64,000 nt of DNA from Rhizobacter koreensis (GTDB lineage Bacteria; Pseudomonadota; Gammaproteobacteria; Burkholderiales; Burkholderiaceae_C), in contig NZ_JABWMJ010000004.1 of the NCBI RefSeq assembly GCF_013366375.1, forward strand, positions 248,001 to 312,000, given 5' to 3'. This document shows positions 21,582 through 31,970 of the stretch, piece by piece. The translations under genes and the position numbers were made by a program. How positions within the stretch are numbered: the first letter of the stretch is position 1; every line of letters begins with the position of its first letter. The notes beneath the pieces are model-generated. The model was not told the DNA's origin. It did not search any database and was given only the letters and a program-made list of their open reading frames with translations.

Positions 21582-22766
21582 GTGCGCCGCCGCGTCTGCA
21601 TCCTCGGCGCGACGGGGTCGATCGGCACCAGCACGCTGGGCGTCATCGCTCGCCATCCGGAGCGCTTCGAGGTGTTCGCCCTGACTGCCCAGCAGCGCGT
21701 CGACCTCCTGTTCGAGCAATGCCTCGCCTGGCGTCCGCGCTTTGCGGTGCTGCCGACCGACGCGGCGGCTGCCGGGCTGCGCGGCCGGCTGCGCGACGCC
21801 GGCGTGGCGACCGAGGTGCTGAGCGGCGCCGGCGCGCTTTGCGAGCTCGCCGCCCATCCCGAGGTCGACACGGTGATGGCGGCGATCGTCGGTGCCGCGG
21901 GCCTGGCACCCTGCCTGGCCGCCGCGCGCGCCGGCAAGCGTCTGCTGCTCGCCAACAAGGAGGCCCTGGTGCTCGGCGGCGCCTTCTTCGTCGAGGCGGT
22001 GCGCGCCGGCGGCGCCCAGCTGCTGCCGATCGACAGCGAGCACTCGGCGATCTTCCAGTGCCTGCCGGAGGACCCGCGGGTCTGGCGCGAGCGCATCGAC
22101 CACATCGTGCTCACCGCATCGGGCGGGCCGTTCCGCACGCGCGACCCGGAGACGCTGGCGGACGTGACGCCCGACCAGGCGTGCGCGCACCCGAACTGGG
22201 TGATGGGGCGCAAGATCTCGGTCGACTCGGCGACCATGATGAACAAGGCGCTCGAGGTGATCGAGGCGCGCTGGCTGTTCGACCTCGCACCCGAGCAGAT
22301 CAAGGTCGTGATCCATCCGCAGAGCATCGTCCACTCGATGGTCGTCTGCCGCGACTGCTCGGTGCTGGCTCAGCTCGGCACGCCCGACATGAGCGTGCCG
22401 ATCGCGTACGGTCTGGCGTTTCCGGAGCGCGTCGAGTCGGGCGCTGCGGCGCTCGATTTCATGAACCTCGCGCCGCTCACGTTCGAAGCGGCCGACGAGC
22501 GCATCTTCCCCGGGCTCGCGCTCGCGTGGCAGGCGCTGCGCGGCCCCGACGGATCGTCGGCGGTGCTGAATGCCGCCAACGAGGTCGCGGTCGCGGCGTT
22601 CCTGGCCGGAACCATTCGCTTCGACGAGATTCACACGGTCAACATGCGGACCATCGAGGCCGTCCTTCCCGCCAGCGGCGCCACCGCGTCGCTCGAGGGC
22701 ATCCTTGGCCTCGACGCGCAGGCGCGGCGTCGCGCCGCAGCGTTCGTCGACGCGCTCGCCCGATGA
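21582..22766 (+). CDS. dxr: 1-deoxy-D-xylulose 5-phosphate reductoisomerase
   Basis: A 394-residue NADPH- and metal-dependent enzyme of the MEP isoprenoid pathway that supplies IPP to uppS next door. The nucleotide motif [13 protein letters not shown] is at about residues 6-18. [33 protein letters not shown], and [27 protein letters not shown] (metal and substrate loop) follow. The GTG at 21582 is the start, 14 bases after cdsA. Its stop overlaps the rseP ATG by four bases. Confidence 0.97.
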   Translation: MRRRVCILGATGSIGTSTLGVIARHPERFEVFALTAQQRVDLLFEQCLAWRPRFAVLPTDAAAAGLRGRLRDAGVATEVLSGAGALCELAAHPEVDTVMAAIVGAAGLAPCLAAARAGKRLLLANKEALVLGGAFFVEAVRAGGAQLLPIDSEHSAIFQCLPEDPRVWRERIDHIVLTASGGPFRTRDPETLADVTPDQACAHPNWVMGRKISVDSATMMNKALEVIEARWLFDLAPEQIKVVIHPQSIVHSMVVCRDCSVLAQLGTPDMSVPIAYGLAFPERVESGAAALDFMNLAPLTFEAADERIFPGLALAWQALRGPDGSSAVLNAANEVAVAAFLAGTIRFDEIHTVNMRTIEAVLPASGATASLEGILGLDAQARRRAAAFVDALAR

Positions 22767-24133
22767 TCGTCACCATCCTGGCATTCCTGCTGACGATCGG
22801 CGTGCTGATCGTCATCCACGAGTACGGCCACTACCGGGTGGCGGTGGCGTGCGGCGTGCGGGTGCTGCGTTTCTCGGTCGGCTTCGGCCGCGTGATCTGG
22901 CGCCGTCAGCCGAAGCCCGGCGGCACCGAGTTCGTGATCTGCGCGCTGCCGTTCGGCGGCTACGTGCGCATGCTCGACGAGCGCGAGGCGCCGGTCCCCT
23001 CGGACCAGAAGCACCTCGCCTTCAACCGCAAGCCGCTCGCGCAACGCGCCGCGATCGTCGCCGCCGGACCGATCGCCAACCTGCTGCTGGCCGTGCTGCT
23101 CTACGCCGCCGCGAACTGGATCGGCGTCGACGAGCCGAAGTCGATCGTCGCGAGGCCTGCCGCCGGCAGCCTGGCCGAAGCCGCGGGCATCCAGGCCGGC
23201 GACCAGATCCGTGCCACCTCGCGCGACGGCGTCGACTGGCGCGAGGTGCGCTCGATGACGGATCTGCGCTGGGAGGTCGCGCAGGCGCTGCTGCAGAAGG
23301 AGACGCTCGAGCTGCGCGTCGCGCCGCGCGCCGGCGGCCCCGAGCGCAACGTGACGCTGCCGCTGGCGTCGCTCGATGCGCGCGAGCTCGATCCGCAGGC
23401 GATGCGGCGGGTCGGCGTCGGCGAGCCGTTCAGCGCGCCGACGGTCGGCGCGGTCACGCGGGGCGGCCCGGCCGATCGCGCCGGCTTGAAGAGCGGTGAC
23501 CGGGTGGTCGAGATCGACGGCGCGAGGATCGCCGACGCCAACGACGTGCGCGCGCGCATTCGCACCAATGCAGGCGCTGCCGGCGCGGCGCCGATGCGCT
23601 GGCGTGTCGAGCGTGCCGGCAGCATGCTCGAGCTCGTGGTGACCCCGGCGGTCGTCGGCGACAACGGCCAGCGCATCGGTCGCGTCGAGGTGCAGATGGG
23701 CGCGCGTCCGGCGATGACGTCGGTGCGCTACGGGCTGCTGGAAGGCCTCGCGAGCGGAGCGACGCAGACCTGGCAGATGTCCACGCTGACGCTGAAGATG
23801 CTTGGCAAGATGCTGATCGGCGAGGCGTCGCTGAAGAACCTGAGCGGCCCGGTCACGATCGCCGACTACGCGGGGCAGTCGGTGCGTCTCGGACTCGCGT
23901 ACTACCTCGGGTTTCTCGCGATCGTCAGCGTGAGCCTGGGGGTGCTGAACCTGCTCCCGCTGCCGGTCTTGGACGGGGGGCACCTGATGTATTATCTTTT
24001 CGAGGCTGTGACGGGGCGGCCTGTCTCTGAGCGTTGGCTCGACGGCTTGCAGCGTGGCGGGGTCGCCATCATGCTGATGATGATGTCCCTGGCTCTCTAC
24101 AACGACATGGCCCGCCTGCTGGGTCTGCAATGA
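22763..24133 (+). CDS. rseP: Site-2 metalloprotease RseP
   Basis: A 456-residue inner-membrane zinc protease that cleaves anti-sigma factors within the membrane in the envelope-stress response and clears signal peptides. The HExxH site VIHEYGHY (His19, Glu20, His23) lies in the first membrane segment. [12 protein letters not shown] follows, then PDZ domains with [20 protein letters not shown]. The C-terminal LPVLDGGHL motif and final hydrophobic helices complete it. Start ATGA overlaps dxr and stop ATGA overlaps bamA. The last 45 or so codons are less GC-biased (tat tat ctt ttc) than the rest. Confidence 0.96.
   Translation: MIVTILAFLLTIGVLIVIHEYGHYRVAVACGVRVLRFSVGFGRVIWRRQPKPGGTEFVICALPFGGYVRMLDEREAPVPSDQKHLAFNRKPLAQRAAIVAAGPIANLLLAVLLYAAANWIGVDEPKSIVARPAAGSLAEAAGIQAGDQIRATSRDGVDWREVRSMTDLRWEVAQALLQKETLELRVAPRAGGPERNVTLPLASLDARELDPQAMRRVGVGEPFSAPTVGAVTRGGPADRAGLKSGDRVVEIDGARIADANDVRARIRTNAGAAGAAPMRWRVERAGSMLELVVTPAVVGDNGQRIGRVEVQMGARPAMTSVRYGLLEGLASGATQTWQMSTLTLKMLGKMLIGEASLKNLSGPVTIADYAGQSVRLGLAYYLGFLAIVSVSLGVLNLLPLPVLDGGHLMYYLFEAVTGRPVSERWLDGLQRGGVAIMLMMMSLALYNDMARLLGLQ
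23969..23995 (+). promoter_or_regulatory. Possible internal promoter within rseP for bamA
   Basis: TTGGAC and TATTAT separated by 15 bases lie in the last part of rseP, about 135 bases before bamA. The TAT TAT codons are unusual in this genome, where tyrosine is nearly always TAC. No sigma-E consensus (GGAACTT/TCTGA at proper spacing) was found. Confidence 0.25.
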
Positions 24134-26451
24134 CCGACTGCATGCAAGTTCCTTCGCGCCGTCCCACCTTCCGCTCGTCCCTTCTTCCCGTCGCCCTCGC
24201 CACCGCCCTGCAGTTCGGGGCGGCCGCCGCGTGGGCCGTCGAGCCGTTCGTGCTCAAGGACATCCGCGTCGAGGGTCTGCAGCGCACCGAGGCAGGCACC
24301 GTGTTCGCCGCGCTGCCGTTCCGCATCGGCGACACCTACACCGACGACAAGGGCGCGGCCGCGCTGCGCGCGCTGTTCGCCACGGGCCTTTTCTCGGACG
24401 TTCGCATCGAGGTCGAAAACGGCGTCGCGGTAGTGATCGTCGATGAACGCGCGGTGATCGCGAGCATCGACTTCGTCGGCATGCGCGAGTTCGAGAAGGA
24501 CGCGATGGTCCGCGCGCTCAAGGACTTCGGCATCGGCGAAGGCCTGCCGTTCGACCGTGCGCTCGCTGATCGTGCCGAGCAGGAGTTGAAGCGCCAGTAC
24601 CTGACGCGCAGCCTCTACGGCGCGGAGATCGTCACCACCGTGACGCCGCAGGAACGCAACCGCGTCAACGTGACGTTCACCGTCACCGAAGGCGCGCCGG
24701 CACGCATCCGCGAGATCCGCATCACCGGCAATCGCGTGTTCTCCGAAGGCACGCTCAAGGGGCTGTTCGACCTCAACGAGGGCGGCTGGCTCAACTGGTA
24801 TCTCAAGAACGACCGCTATTCGCGCGCCAAGCTGAACGCCGATATCGAGAAGCTCCGCGCGTTCTACCTGAACCGCGGCTATCTCGAGTTCAACGTCGAG
24901 TCGACACAGGTCGCGATCTCGCCCGACAAGCGCGACATCACGATCACCGTGAACGTGAGCGAGGGTCAGCTCTACACCGTGACGGGCGTGCGCCTCGAAG
25001 GCGAGTACCTCGGCAAGGAAGAGGACTTCAAGACGCTGGTGACGATCCGCCCCGGCGAGCCGTACCGCGCGGAGGAAGTCGCCGAGACGACGCGTCGTTT
25101 TGTCGAGCGCTTCGGCCAGTTCGGCTATGCGTTTGCGAAGGTCGACGCGCAGACCGACATCGACCGCGAGAAGGGGCAGGTGGTGCTGACCCTCGCGTCC
25201 GACCCCCAGCGCCGCGTCTACGTGCGCCGCATCAACATCGCCGGCAACACGCGCACGCGCGACGAGGTGATCCGCCGCGAGTTCCGCCAGTTCGAGTCGT
25301 CCTGGTACGACGCGCAGAAGATCAAGCTCTCGCGCGACCGCGTCGACCGCCTCGGCTACTTCAGCGAGGTGAGCGTCGACAGCGTCGAGGTGCCGGGCAC
25401 CGCCGACCAGGTCGACCTCACGATCACCATCAAGGAGCGGCCGACCGGCAACCTGTCGCTCGGGGCCGGCTTCTCGTCGTCGGACAAGCTGTCGTTCACC
25501 GGCTCGATCCGCCAGGAGAACATCTTCGGCTCCGGCAACTACCTGGGCGTCGAGGTCAACACCAGCAAGTACAACCGTACGCTGGTTCTCAGTACGGTCG
25601 ACCCGTACTTCACGATCGACGGCATCTCGCGTGCGATCGATGTCTACTACCGGACGACGCGCCCGCTCAACAGCCAGGGCGAGGATTACCAGCTGGTGAC
25701 GCCGGGCGTTGCCATCCGCTTCGGCGTGCCGTTCAGCGAGTACGACACCGTGTTCTTCGGCGTCGGCGCCGAGCGCACCCAGATCAAGGGCGCGCGCGCG
25801 CTGCCGAACAATTACTTCCTTTACAAGAAGTCGTTCGGGGAGTCGAGCACCTCGGTGCCGCTGACGCTCGGCTGGACGCGCGACCAGCGCGACAGCGCGC
25901 TGGTGCCGACGGCGGGCCGCTACCAGCGCATCAACGTCGACTACGCGTTCGCCGGCGACGCGCGCTACCTGCGCCTGAACGCGCAGGTGCAGCAGTACAT
26001 CCCGCTGTCGCGTCGCTTCACGTTCGGCGTCAACGCCGAGGTCGGCTGGGGCAAGGGCCTCAGCGGGCGCGGCTATCCGATCTTCAAGAACTTCTACGGC
26101 GGCGGCCTCGGCACGGTGCGTGGCTTCGACCAGGGCTCGCTCGGTCCGGTCGACGTGACCGGCGCCTACATCGGCGGCAACCGGCGCTTCAACATCAACA
26201 ACGAGCTCTACGTGCCGTTGCCCGGCGCGGGCGCCGACCGGACCCTGCGCATGTTCGGCTACGTCGACGCCGGCAACGTATGGGGCGAGGGGCAGAAGGT
26301 CACGGTGTCGAGCCTGCGCGCTTCGGCCGGCCTCGGTCTCAGCTGGATCTCCCCGATCGGACCATTGAAGATCAGCTACGGCACGCCGGTGCGCAAACGG
26401 CCGGAAGATAGAATCCAACGGCTTCAATTCCAGCTCGGGACCGCGTTCTGA
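24130..26451 (+). CDS. bamA: Outer membrane protein assembly factor BamA
   Basis: The 773-residue Omp85-family core of the BAM complex. A signal peptide (about 1-36, ending AWA) is followed by five POTRA domains beginning FVLKDIRVEGLQRTEAGTVF. The C-terminal 16-strand barrel follows, containing the conserved VRGF of the lid loop (GTVRGFDQGSLG). It ends in phenylalanine, as outer-membrane barrels do. The ATG at 24130 overlaps the rseP stop. Its periplasmic chaperone partner Skp follows with a one-base overlap, and BamB is encoded at 1.4 kb. Confidence 0.97.
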   Translation: MTDCMQVPSRRPTFRSSLLPVALATALQFGAAAAWAVEPFVLKDIRVEGLQRTEAGTVFAALPFRIGDTYTDDKGAAALRALFATGLFSDVRIEVENGVAVVIVDERAVIASIDFVGMREFEKDAMVRALKDFGIGEGLPFDRALADRAEQELKRQYLTRSLYGAEIVTTVTPQERNRVNVTFTVTEGAPARIREIRITGNRVFSEGTLKGLFDLNEGGWLNWYLKNDRYSRAKLNADIEKLRAFYLNRGYLEFNVESTQVAISPDKRDITITVNVSEGQLYTVTGVRLEGEYLGKEEDFKTLVTIRPGEPYRAEEVAETTRRFVERFGQFGYAFAKVDAQTDIDREKGQVVLTLASDPQRRVYVRRINIAGNTRTRDEVIRREFRQFESSWYDAQKIKLSRDRVDRLGYFSEVSVDSVEVPGTADQVDLTITIKERPTGNLSLGAGFSSSDKLSFTGSIRQENIFGSGNYLGVEVNTSKYNRTLVLSTVDPYFTIDGISRAIDVYYRTTRPLNSQGEDYQLVTPGVAIRFGVPFSEYDTVFFGVGAERTQIKGARALPNNYFLYKKSFGESSTSVPLTLGWTRDQRDSALVPTAGRYQRINVDYAFAGDARYLRLNAQVQQYIPLSRRFTFGVNAEVGWGKGLSGRGYPIFKNFYGGGLGTVRGFDQGSLGPVDVTGAYIGGNRRFNINNELYVPLPGAGADRTLRMFGYVDAGNVWGEGQKVTVSSLRASAGLGLSWISPIGPLKISYGTPVRKRPEDRIQRLQFQLGTAF
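26409..26414 (+). promoter_or_regulatory. Possible -10 element (TAGAAT) inside the bamA 3' end, before skp
   Basis: TAGAAT, the same hexamer seen before ppsA and hpaB-like genes here, lies 36 bases before the skp ATG. A convincing -35 is not seen. It could give bamA-independent expression of skp-lpxD-fabZ-lpxA-lpxB. Confidence 0.25.
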
Positions 26452-26963
26452 TGAAAAGTGTCGTACTGAAGTCCGTGGCGGCGTTGGCCGTGCTCGTGGC
26501 AACGACCGCCGTTCCCGCCCAGGAACTCAAGATCGGCTACGTCAACAGCGATCGCGTGCTGCGCGACGCGTTGCCGGCCAAGGCGGCGCAGGCCAAGCTC
26601 GAAGCCGAGTTCTCGCGGCGCGAGAAGGAGCTGACCGACATCGGCAACCGCCTCAAGGCGGCGAGCGATCGGCTCGACAAGGATGCGCCGACGCTCGGCG
26701 ATGCCGAGCGCACCAAGCGCCAGCGCGACCTGGTCGAACAGGACCGCGAGTTCCAGCGCAAGCGCCGCGAGTTCCAGGAAGACCTGAACATGCGCAAGAA
26801 CGAGGAACTCGCCGCCGTCGTCGAGCGTGCGAACCGCGTCATCAAGCAGATCTTCGACTCCGAGAAGTACGACCTCATCGTGCAGGAAGTGGTCTTCGCG
26901 AGCCCGAAGGTCGACATCACCGACAAGGTGATCAAGTCGCTCAACGCGCAGGGCGGCAAGTAG
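26451..26963 (+). CDS. skp: Periplasmic chaperone Skp (OmpH family)
   Basis: A 170-residue soluble periplasmic chaperone that escorts unfolded outer-membrane proteins to BAM. A signal peptide of about 23 residues ends VPA before QELKIGYVN. The conserved strand is followed by a long, highly charged helical hairpin (rich in E, K, R and Q, about 45-140) and the closing strand IVQEVVFASPKVDITD. The ATG overlaps the bamA TGA by one base (TGATG), and lpxD follows after three bases. Confidence 0.95.
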   Translation: MKSVVLKSVAALAVLVATTAVPAQELKIGYVNSDRVLRDALPAKAAQAKLEAEFSRREKELTDIGNRLKAASDRLDKDAPTLGDAERTKRQRDLVEQDREFQRKRREFQEDLNMRKNEELAAVVERANRVIKQIFDSEKYDLIVQEVVFASPKVDITDKVIKSLNAQGGK

Positions 26964-26966
26964 CCG

Positions 26967-28007
26967 GTGACTGAAGTCGCGCTCGGCGAGCTCGCGGCGC
27001 GACTAGGCGGCGAACTCATCGGCGACCCGGCGCAATCGATCGATCGCATCGCGACGCTCGAAGCTGCCAGCCCCACGTCAATCGCGTTCCTCGCGAACCC
27101 GCGCTACCAGGCGCAGCTCGCGACCACGCGTGCGGCTTGCGTGATCGTGGCGCCGGCGTTCCGCGAGGCGGCGGCGGTGCGCGGCGCCGCCATCGTGATC
27201 GACGACCCCTATCTCGCGTTCGCGCGCCTCACGCAGTGGTGGGCCGAGCGCACGCGGCAGGCCCCGCCCGTCGGCATCCACGCCAGCGCGGTGGTCGACG
27301 TCACCGCCGAGGTCGCTCCCGACGCCTCGGTCGGCCCGTTCGTCGTCGTCGGCGCCGGCGCCCGCATCGGTGCCGGCGCGGCAATCGGCGCGCACGGCGT
27401 CATCGGCACCGATGCGAGCGTCGGCGCCGGCACGCGCCTCGCGCCGCGCGTGACGCTGGGCGACGGCTGCTCGATCGGGGAGCGCGGCATCGTGCACAGC
27501 GGCGTCGTGATCGGCGCCGACGGCTTCGGCTTCGCGCCCGACCGCGGCGCCTGGCAGAAGATCGAGCAGCTCGGCGCCGTGCGCATCGGCAACGACGTGG
27601 AGATCGGTGCCAACACCTGCATCGACCGCGGCGCGCTCGACGACACCGTCATCGCCGACGGCGTCAAGCTCGACAACCTGATCCAGATCGGCCACAACGT
27701 GCGGATCGGCGAGCACACCGCCATCGCGGGCTGCGCGGCCATCGCCGGCAGCGCCGTCATCGGCGCGCACTGCATGATCGGCGGCGGCGCCGCCATCGCG
27801 GGCCACGTGACGCTCGCGGATCACGTGACGGTGTCGGGCGCCACGTCGATCACGCATTCGATCACCAAGCCGGGCCACTACAGCGGCGTCTTTCCGTTCG
27901 ATGACAATGCGAGCTGGGAAAAGAACGCCGTGACGTTGCGGCAGCTGTACGCGCTGCGCAACCGGGTGAGGGCCCTCGAGCGCGGCGCGGAGACGAACCA
28001 ACAATGA
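26967..28007 (+). CDS. lpxD: UDP-3-O-(3-hydroxyacyl)glucosamine N-acyltransferase
   Basis: A 346-residue trimeric acyltransferase that adds the second acyl chain in lipid A synthesis. The N-terminal uridine-binding domain contains [15 protein letters not shown]. The left-handed beta-helix is clear from dozens of hexapeptide repeats ([17 protein letters not shown] and similar). The catalytic region [21 protein letters not shown] and [15 protein letters not shown] follow. Start is GTG at 26967. The stop overlaps the fabZ ATG by four bases. Confidence 0.97.
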   Translation: MTEVALGELAARLGGELIGDPAQSIDRIATLEAASPTSIAFLANPRYQAQLATTRAACVIVAPAFREAAAVRGAAIVIDDPYLAFARLTQWWAERTRQAPPVGIHASAVVDVTAEVAPDASVGPFVVVGAGARIGAGAAIGAHGVIGTDASVGAGTRLAPRVTLGDGCSIGERGIVHSGVVIGADGFGFAPDRGAWQKIEQLGAVRIGNDVEIGANTCIDRGALDDTVIADGVKLDNLIQIGHNVRIGEHTAIAGCAAIAGSAVIGAHCMIGGGAAIAGHVTLADHVTVSGATSITHSITKPGHYSGVFPFDDNASWEKNAVTLRQLYALRNRVRALERGAETNQQ

Positions 28008-28447
28008 CGATGGACATCCACGGGATCCTCAAGAGGCTCCCCCACCGCTACCCGATCCTGATGGTCGATCGCGTGCTCGAGCTCGAGCACGGCAAGCGCA
28101 TCAAGGCGATCAAGAACGTCACGGCCAACGAGCCGTACTTCCAGGGTCATTTCCCGCAGCGTCCGGTGATGCCCGGCGTGATGATGCTGGAGGCGCTGGC
28201 GCAGGCCGCCGCGCTGCTGTCGTTCGACGCGATGGACGCCGAGCCCGACGACAAGGCGGTCTACTACTTCGCCGGCATCGACGGCGCGCGCTTCAAGCGG
28301 CCGGTCGAGCCCGGCGACCAGCTCACGCTCGAGGTCGTGCTCGACCGCATGAAATCGGGCATCTTCAAGTTCAGCGCGCGCGCGCTGGTCGGAACCGAGC
28401 TCGCCGTCGAAGCGCAGCTGATGTGCACGGTCCGCCGCTTCGATTGA
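28004..28447 (+). CDS. fabZ: 3-hydroxyacyl-[acyl-carrier-protein] dehydratase FabZ
   Basis: A 147-residue hot-dog-fold dehydratase of type II fatty acid synthesis that competes with LpxA for 3-hydroxyacyl-ACP, which explains its place among lpx genes. The motif [15 protein letters not shown], catalytic His49 in [14 protein letters not shown] and Glu63 in MMLEALAQ are visible. [19 protein letters not shown] is also typical. The start overlaps lpxD (ATGA), and lpxA begins 33 bases downstream. Confidence 0.97.
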   Translation: MTMDIHGILKRLPHRYPILMVDRVLELEHGKRIKAIKNVTANEPYFQGHFPQRPVMPGVMMLEALAQAAALLSFDAMDAEPDDKAVYYFAGIDGARFKRPVEPGDQLTLEVVLDRMKSGIFKFSARALVGTELAVEAQLMCTVRRFD

Positions 28448-28480
28448 ACCAAACGGCTCCGCGGCGCCTCTGACGGGCCG

Positions 28481-29269
28481 ATGACCAGCATCCACCCGAC
28501 CGCCATCGTCGACCCGGCGGCTGCGCTCGACGAGAGCGTGAGCGTCGGTCCGTACGCGGTGATCGGCCCGCACGTGCGGGTCGGCGCCGGCACGACGATC
28601 GGCGCGCACGCGGTGATCGAGGGCCGCACGACGATCGGTCGCGACAACCGCATCTTTCCGTTCTGCGCGCTCGGCGCGGTGCCGCAGGACAAGAAGTACG
28701 CCGGCGAGCCGACCGAGCTCGTGATCGGCGATGCCAACACGATCCGCGAGTTCTGCACGTTCAACGTCGGGACGGCGCAGGACGCGGGCGTCACGCGGAT
28801 CGGCAGCGACAACTGGATCATGGCGTACGTCCACGTCGCGCATGACTGCCAGGTCGGCGACCACACCATCCTCGCCAACAACGCGACGCTCGCCGGCCAC
28901 GTGCATCTGGGCGACTGGGTGTTCATCGGCGGCCTTACCGGCATCCACCAGTTCGTGAAGATCGGCGCCCACGCGATGGCCGGCTTCGCGAGCGCGGTCT
29001 CGCAGGACGTGCCACCGTTCATGACGGTCGACGGCAACCCGCTCGCGGTGCGCGGCTTCAACGTCGAGGGGCTGCGGCGGCGCGGCTTCGGGCCGAGGCG
29101 CATCGCGGCGGTGAAGCAGATGCACCGCCTGCTCTATCGTTCGGGCAAGACCTTCGAGGAGGCGCGGCGCGAGATCACCGAACTCGCCGACTCGGTGCCC
29201 GAGGCCGCCGCCGACGTCGCCGTCATGACGGCATTTCTGGCCGGCGTGACGCGCGGCATCGTTCGCTAG
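28481..29269 (+). CDS. lpxA: UDP-N-acetylglucosamine O-acyltransferase LpxA
   Basis: A 262-residue homotrimer that catalyses the first step of lipid A synthesis. The beta-helix begins [26 protein letters not shown]. It continues through [20 protein letters not shown] and the catalytic-histidine coil [25 protein letters not shown]. It ends with [21 protein letters not shown] and the helical C-terminal domain. Length is normal. It is the third lpx-cluster gene and precedes lpxB by about 110 bases. Confidence 0.97.
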   Translation: MTSIHPTAIVDPAAALDESVSVGPYAVIGPHVRVGAGTTIGAHAVIEGRTTIGRDNRIFPFCALGAVPQDKKYAGEPTELVIGDANTIREFCTFNVGTAQDAGVTRIGSDNWIMAYVHVAHDCQVGDHTILANNATLAGHVHLGDWVFIGGLTGIHQFVKIGAHAMAGFASAVSQDVPPFMTVDGNPLAVRGFNVEGLRRRGFGPRRIAAVKQMHRLLYRSGKTFEEARREITELADSVPEAAADVAVMTAFLAGVTRGIVR

Positions 29270-29381
29270 GCCGCGCGATGGTGGGCTTCGGCAGCGCGCC
29301 TCCAGCAGGCGCCACGATTCCCCTTTTTCTGCAAGGCAGCCGGTGGCTGCCGTCGCGAGCCTGTCCTCGGGCTTCCCGTCG

Positions 29382-30557
29382 ATGACGCTCGAACCACGTT
29401 CTTCCGCGGCTCATGCGCCGCGCCTTGCCATGGTCGCCGGCGAGACGTCGGGCGACCTGCTCGCCGGCCTCCTGCTCGAGGGCCTGCGCGCGCGCTGGCC
29501 GCTGCTGCGCAGCGTCGGCATCGGCGGCCCGACGATGGCGGCGCAGGGCTTCGAGGCCTGGTGGCCGCACGACAAGCTCGCGGTGCGGGGCTACGTCGAG
29601 GTGCTGAGCCACTACCGCGAGATCGCGTCGATCCGCCACCAGCTCGCCGAGCGCCTGCTCGCCGAAAAGCCCGACGCCTTCATCGGCGTCGATGCCCCGG
29701 ACTTCAACCTCGACCTCGAGACGCGCCTGAAGGCCAACGGCGTCCCGACGGTGCAGTTCGTGAGCCCCTCGATCTGGGCCTGGCGCGGTGGCCGCATCGA
29801 CAAGGTGCGGCGCGCGACCGACCTCGTGCTGTGCATATTCCCGTTCGAGCCGGCGATCTACGCGAAGCAGGGCATCGCCGCGGCCTATGTCGGCCATCCG
29901 CTTGCGAGCGTGATCCCGGTCGACGTGCCGCGTACCGCCGCGCGCGAGTCGCTGGGCGTCGCTCCCGACGAGACGCTGGTCGCGCTGCTGCCGGGCAGCC
30001 GGCGAGCCGAGATCCAGTACATCGCGCCGCGCCTCTTCGCCGCGGCTGCGCTGATGCAGCGCGAGCGCCCCGCGTTGCGCTTCGTCGTGCCGGTGGTTCC
30101 GGGGCTGCGCCACCTGGTGGAGCCGCTGCGTCGCCAGCACGCGCCGAACGCCACGATCGAGCTGCTCGACGGCCGCGCCTATGACGCGCTCGCCGCCTGC
30201 GACGTGACGCTGGTCGCGAGCGGCACGGCGACGCTCGAGGCCGCGCTCTTCAAGCGCCCGATGGTCGTGGTCTACGCGATGCACGCGCTCACCTACCAGA
30301 TGAGCAAGCGCATGAAGTACCAGCCCTGGGTCGCGCTGCCGAACATCCTGCTGCGCGACTTCGCGGTGCCGGAGCTGCTGCAGGGCGAGGCCAGCGGCGC
30401 CAAGATCGCTGCGGCGGCGTTCAAGTGGCTCGACGACCCCTCTTCGTGCGAGCAGCTCGCGGCACGTTTCGCGACGCTGCACGCCGAGCTCAGGCGCGAC
30501 ACGGCCAGAATGGCGACCGATGCAATCGAAGAAGTTCTTTCGCGCCGCCAAGCTTAG
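29382..30557 (+). CDS. lpxB: Lipid-A-disaccharide synthase
   Basis: A glycosyltransferase (family 19; 391 residues from this start) that condenses UDP-2,3-diacylglucosamine with lipid [76 protein letters not shown], and the C-terminal [19 protein letters not shown] and LPNILL are characteristic. A GTG at 29343 would add 13 residues without family character, and the ATG at 29430 is also possible. The 3' end overlaps rnhB by 38 bases in another frame. Confidence 0.95.
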   Translation: MTLEPRSSAAHAPRLAMVAGETSGDLLAGLLLEGLRARWPLLRSVGIGGPTMAAQGFEAWWPHDKLAVRGYVEVLSHYREIASIRHQLAERLLAEKPDAFIGVDAPDFNLDLETRLKANGVPTVQFVSPSIWAWRGGRIDKVRRATDLVLCIFPFEPAIYAKQGIAAAYVGHPLASVIPVDVPRTAARESLGVAPDETLVALLPGSRRAEIQYIAPRLFAAAALMQRERPALRFVVPVVPGLRHLVEPLRRQHAPNATIELLDGRAYDALAACDVTLVASGTATLEAALFKRPMVVVYAMHALTYQMSKRMKYQPWVALPNILLRDFAVPELLQGEASGAKIAAAAFKWLDDPSSCEQLAARFATLHAELRRDTARMATDAIEEVLSRRQA

Positions 30558-31134
30558 TCAGCTCGTCGGCATCGACGGCCTGATGGCCGGGGTCGACGAG
30601 GTCGGTCGCGGGCCGCTCGCCGGTCCGGTGGTCGCCGCGGCCGTCATCCTCGACGAGGCCCGGCCGATCCGCGGTCTCAACGATTCCAAGCAGCTCACGG
30701 CGCTCGAGCGCGAGCGCCTCGACGAGGAAATCCGCCGCAAGGCGCTCTGCTGCTTCGTCGCCGAGGCGAGCGTCGACGAGATCGACACGATCAACATCCT
30801 GCGTGCGGCGCTGCTCGCGATGACGCGCGCGGTCGCCGGGCTCGCCCAGCGGCCGCAGGTGGTGCTGGTCGACGGCAACCAGCTGCCGACGGTGCCGATG
30901 CCGGTGCGGGCGGTGGTCGGCGGCGACGCCCGCGTGCGTGCGATTGCCGCGGCGTCGATCATCGCCAAGGTATATCGCGATCGGCTGTGCATGCAGCTGC
31001 ACGACGAGCACCCGATGTACGGCTTCGACGGCCACAAGGGCTACTCCACACCGGAGCACTTGGCCGCGCTGCGCCAGCACGGCGCCTGCCGGCACCATCG
31101 GCGCAGCTTCGCTCCGGTTCGCGGCGTCCTGTGA
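30520..31134 (+). CDS. rnhB: Ribonuclease HII
   Basis: A 204-residue endonuclease that removes single ribonucleotides and RNA primers from DNA. The N-terminal catalytic motif [15 protein letters not shown] (Asp26, Glu27), [22 protein letters not shown], the [11 protein letters not shown] region and [14 protein letters not shown] are present. The start at 30520 lies inside lpxB. A later start at ATG 30583 would remove most of that overlap but would leave out residues just before the core. The stop overlaps the rRNA methyltransferase start (GTGA). Confidence 0.95.
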   Translation: MQSKKFFRAAKLSQLVGIDGLMAGVDEVGRGPLAGPVVAAAVILDEARPIRGLNDSKQLTALERERLDEEIRRKALCCFVAEASVDEIDTINILRAALLAMTRAVAGLAQRPQVVLVDGNQLPTVPMPVRAVVGGDARVRAIAAASIIAKVYRDRLCMQLHDEHPMYGFDGHKGYSTPEHLAALRQHGACRHHRRSFAPVRGVL

Positions 31135-31910
31135 AGGTCGGCGCGATCACGTCGCGCGACAACCCGCTGCTGGTGCGGCTGCGCAAGCTCAACCGCGACC
31201 CCAACGGCTACCGCAAGCACGGCGAGGTGCTGATCGAGGGCGAGCACCTGTGCCAGGCGTTCGCCGCCGCCGGCACGCCACGCCACGCGCTGGTCAGCAG
31301 CGAGGCGTGGGACGAGCCGGTGCTGCGCGAGCTGGCGTCGCGCGCCGCGGCGGTGGCTGTCGTTCCCGCGGCGCTGCTGGCGGAGGTGAGCGCGCTCGAG
31401 TCGGCGCCGCCGCTCGCATTCGTGATCGACTGGCCGGGACGCGGCAGCCTGCAGCCCGGCCGCGCATCGATCGTGCTCGATCGCGTGCAGGACCCAGGCA
31501 ATGTCGGCAGCATCCTGCGCAGCGCCGCCGCATTCGGCTTCCACCAGGTGGTCGCGCTCGCCGGTAGCGCGGCGCTCTGGTCGCCGAAGGTGGTGCGCGC
31601 GGCGATGGGTGCGCACGTCGGCCTCGCATTGGTCGAGGTGGCGGCGGGCGAGTCGCTCGCGGCGCTCGACGCTCTCGAGGTGCCGGCGATCGCGACCAGC
31701 TCGCACGCCGACGCCGCGATCGACACCGCCGAGCTGCCGTCGCCGTGCGCCTGGATCGTCGGCCACGAAGGGCAGGGCGTCGCGCCCGAACTGCTGGCGC
31801 GCTCGCGCGCGGTGCGCATCCCGCAGCCGGGCGGTCAGGAGTCGCTGAACGTGGCGGTCGCGGCGGCGCTCTGCATGTACGAGTCGACGCGGCGGCGCTC
31901 GGCGTCGTAG
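31131..31910 (+). CDS. TrmH/SpoU family RNA 2'-O-methyltransferase
   Basis: A 259-residue SPOUT-class methyltransferase. The N-terminal substrate-binding part contains [15 protein letters not shown] and [13 protein letters not shown]. The knotted AdoMet-binding domain has [22 protein letters not shown], the [11 protein letters not shown] stretch, [10 protein letters not shown] and the signature [22 protein letters not shown]. Such genes following rnhB in betaproteobacteria are usually annotated as 23S rRNA methyltransferases similar to RlmB, but the target cannot be fixed from the sequence. GTG at 31131 overlaps the rnhB stop by four bases. Confidence 0.9.
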   Translation: MKVGAITSRDNPLLVRLRKLNRDPNGYRKHGEVLIEGEHLCQAFAAAGTPRHALVSSEAWDEPVLRELASRAAAVAVVPAALLAEVSALESAPPLAFVIDWPGRGSLQPGRASIVLDRVQDPGNVGSILRSAAAFGFHQVVALAGSAALWSPKVVRAAMGAHVGLALVEVAAGESLAALDALEVPAIATSSHADAAIDTAELPSPCAWIVGHEGQGVAPELLARSRAVRIPQPGGQESLNVAVAAALCMYESTRRRSAS

Positions 31911-31970
31911 CGGCACGCGCGGGAGCCGGCGGACCGCCCCACCCACGCGGCGACCGGCAGCACGACGTGG

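Noticed and set aside
23990..24060. Sigma-E promoter for bamA (TCTGA at about 24027)
   Set aside because: No GGAACTT-like -35 at the proper distance; kept only as a possible sigma-70 promoter slightly upstream.
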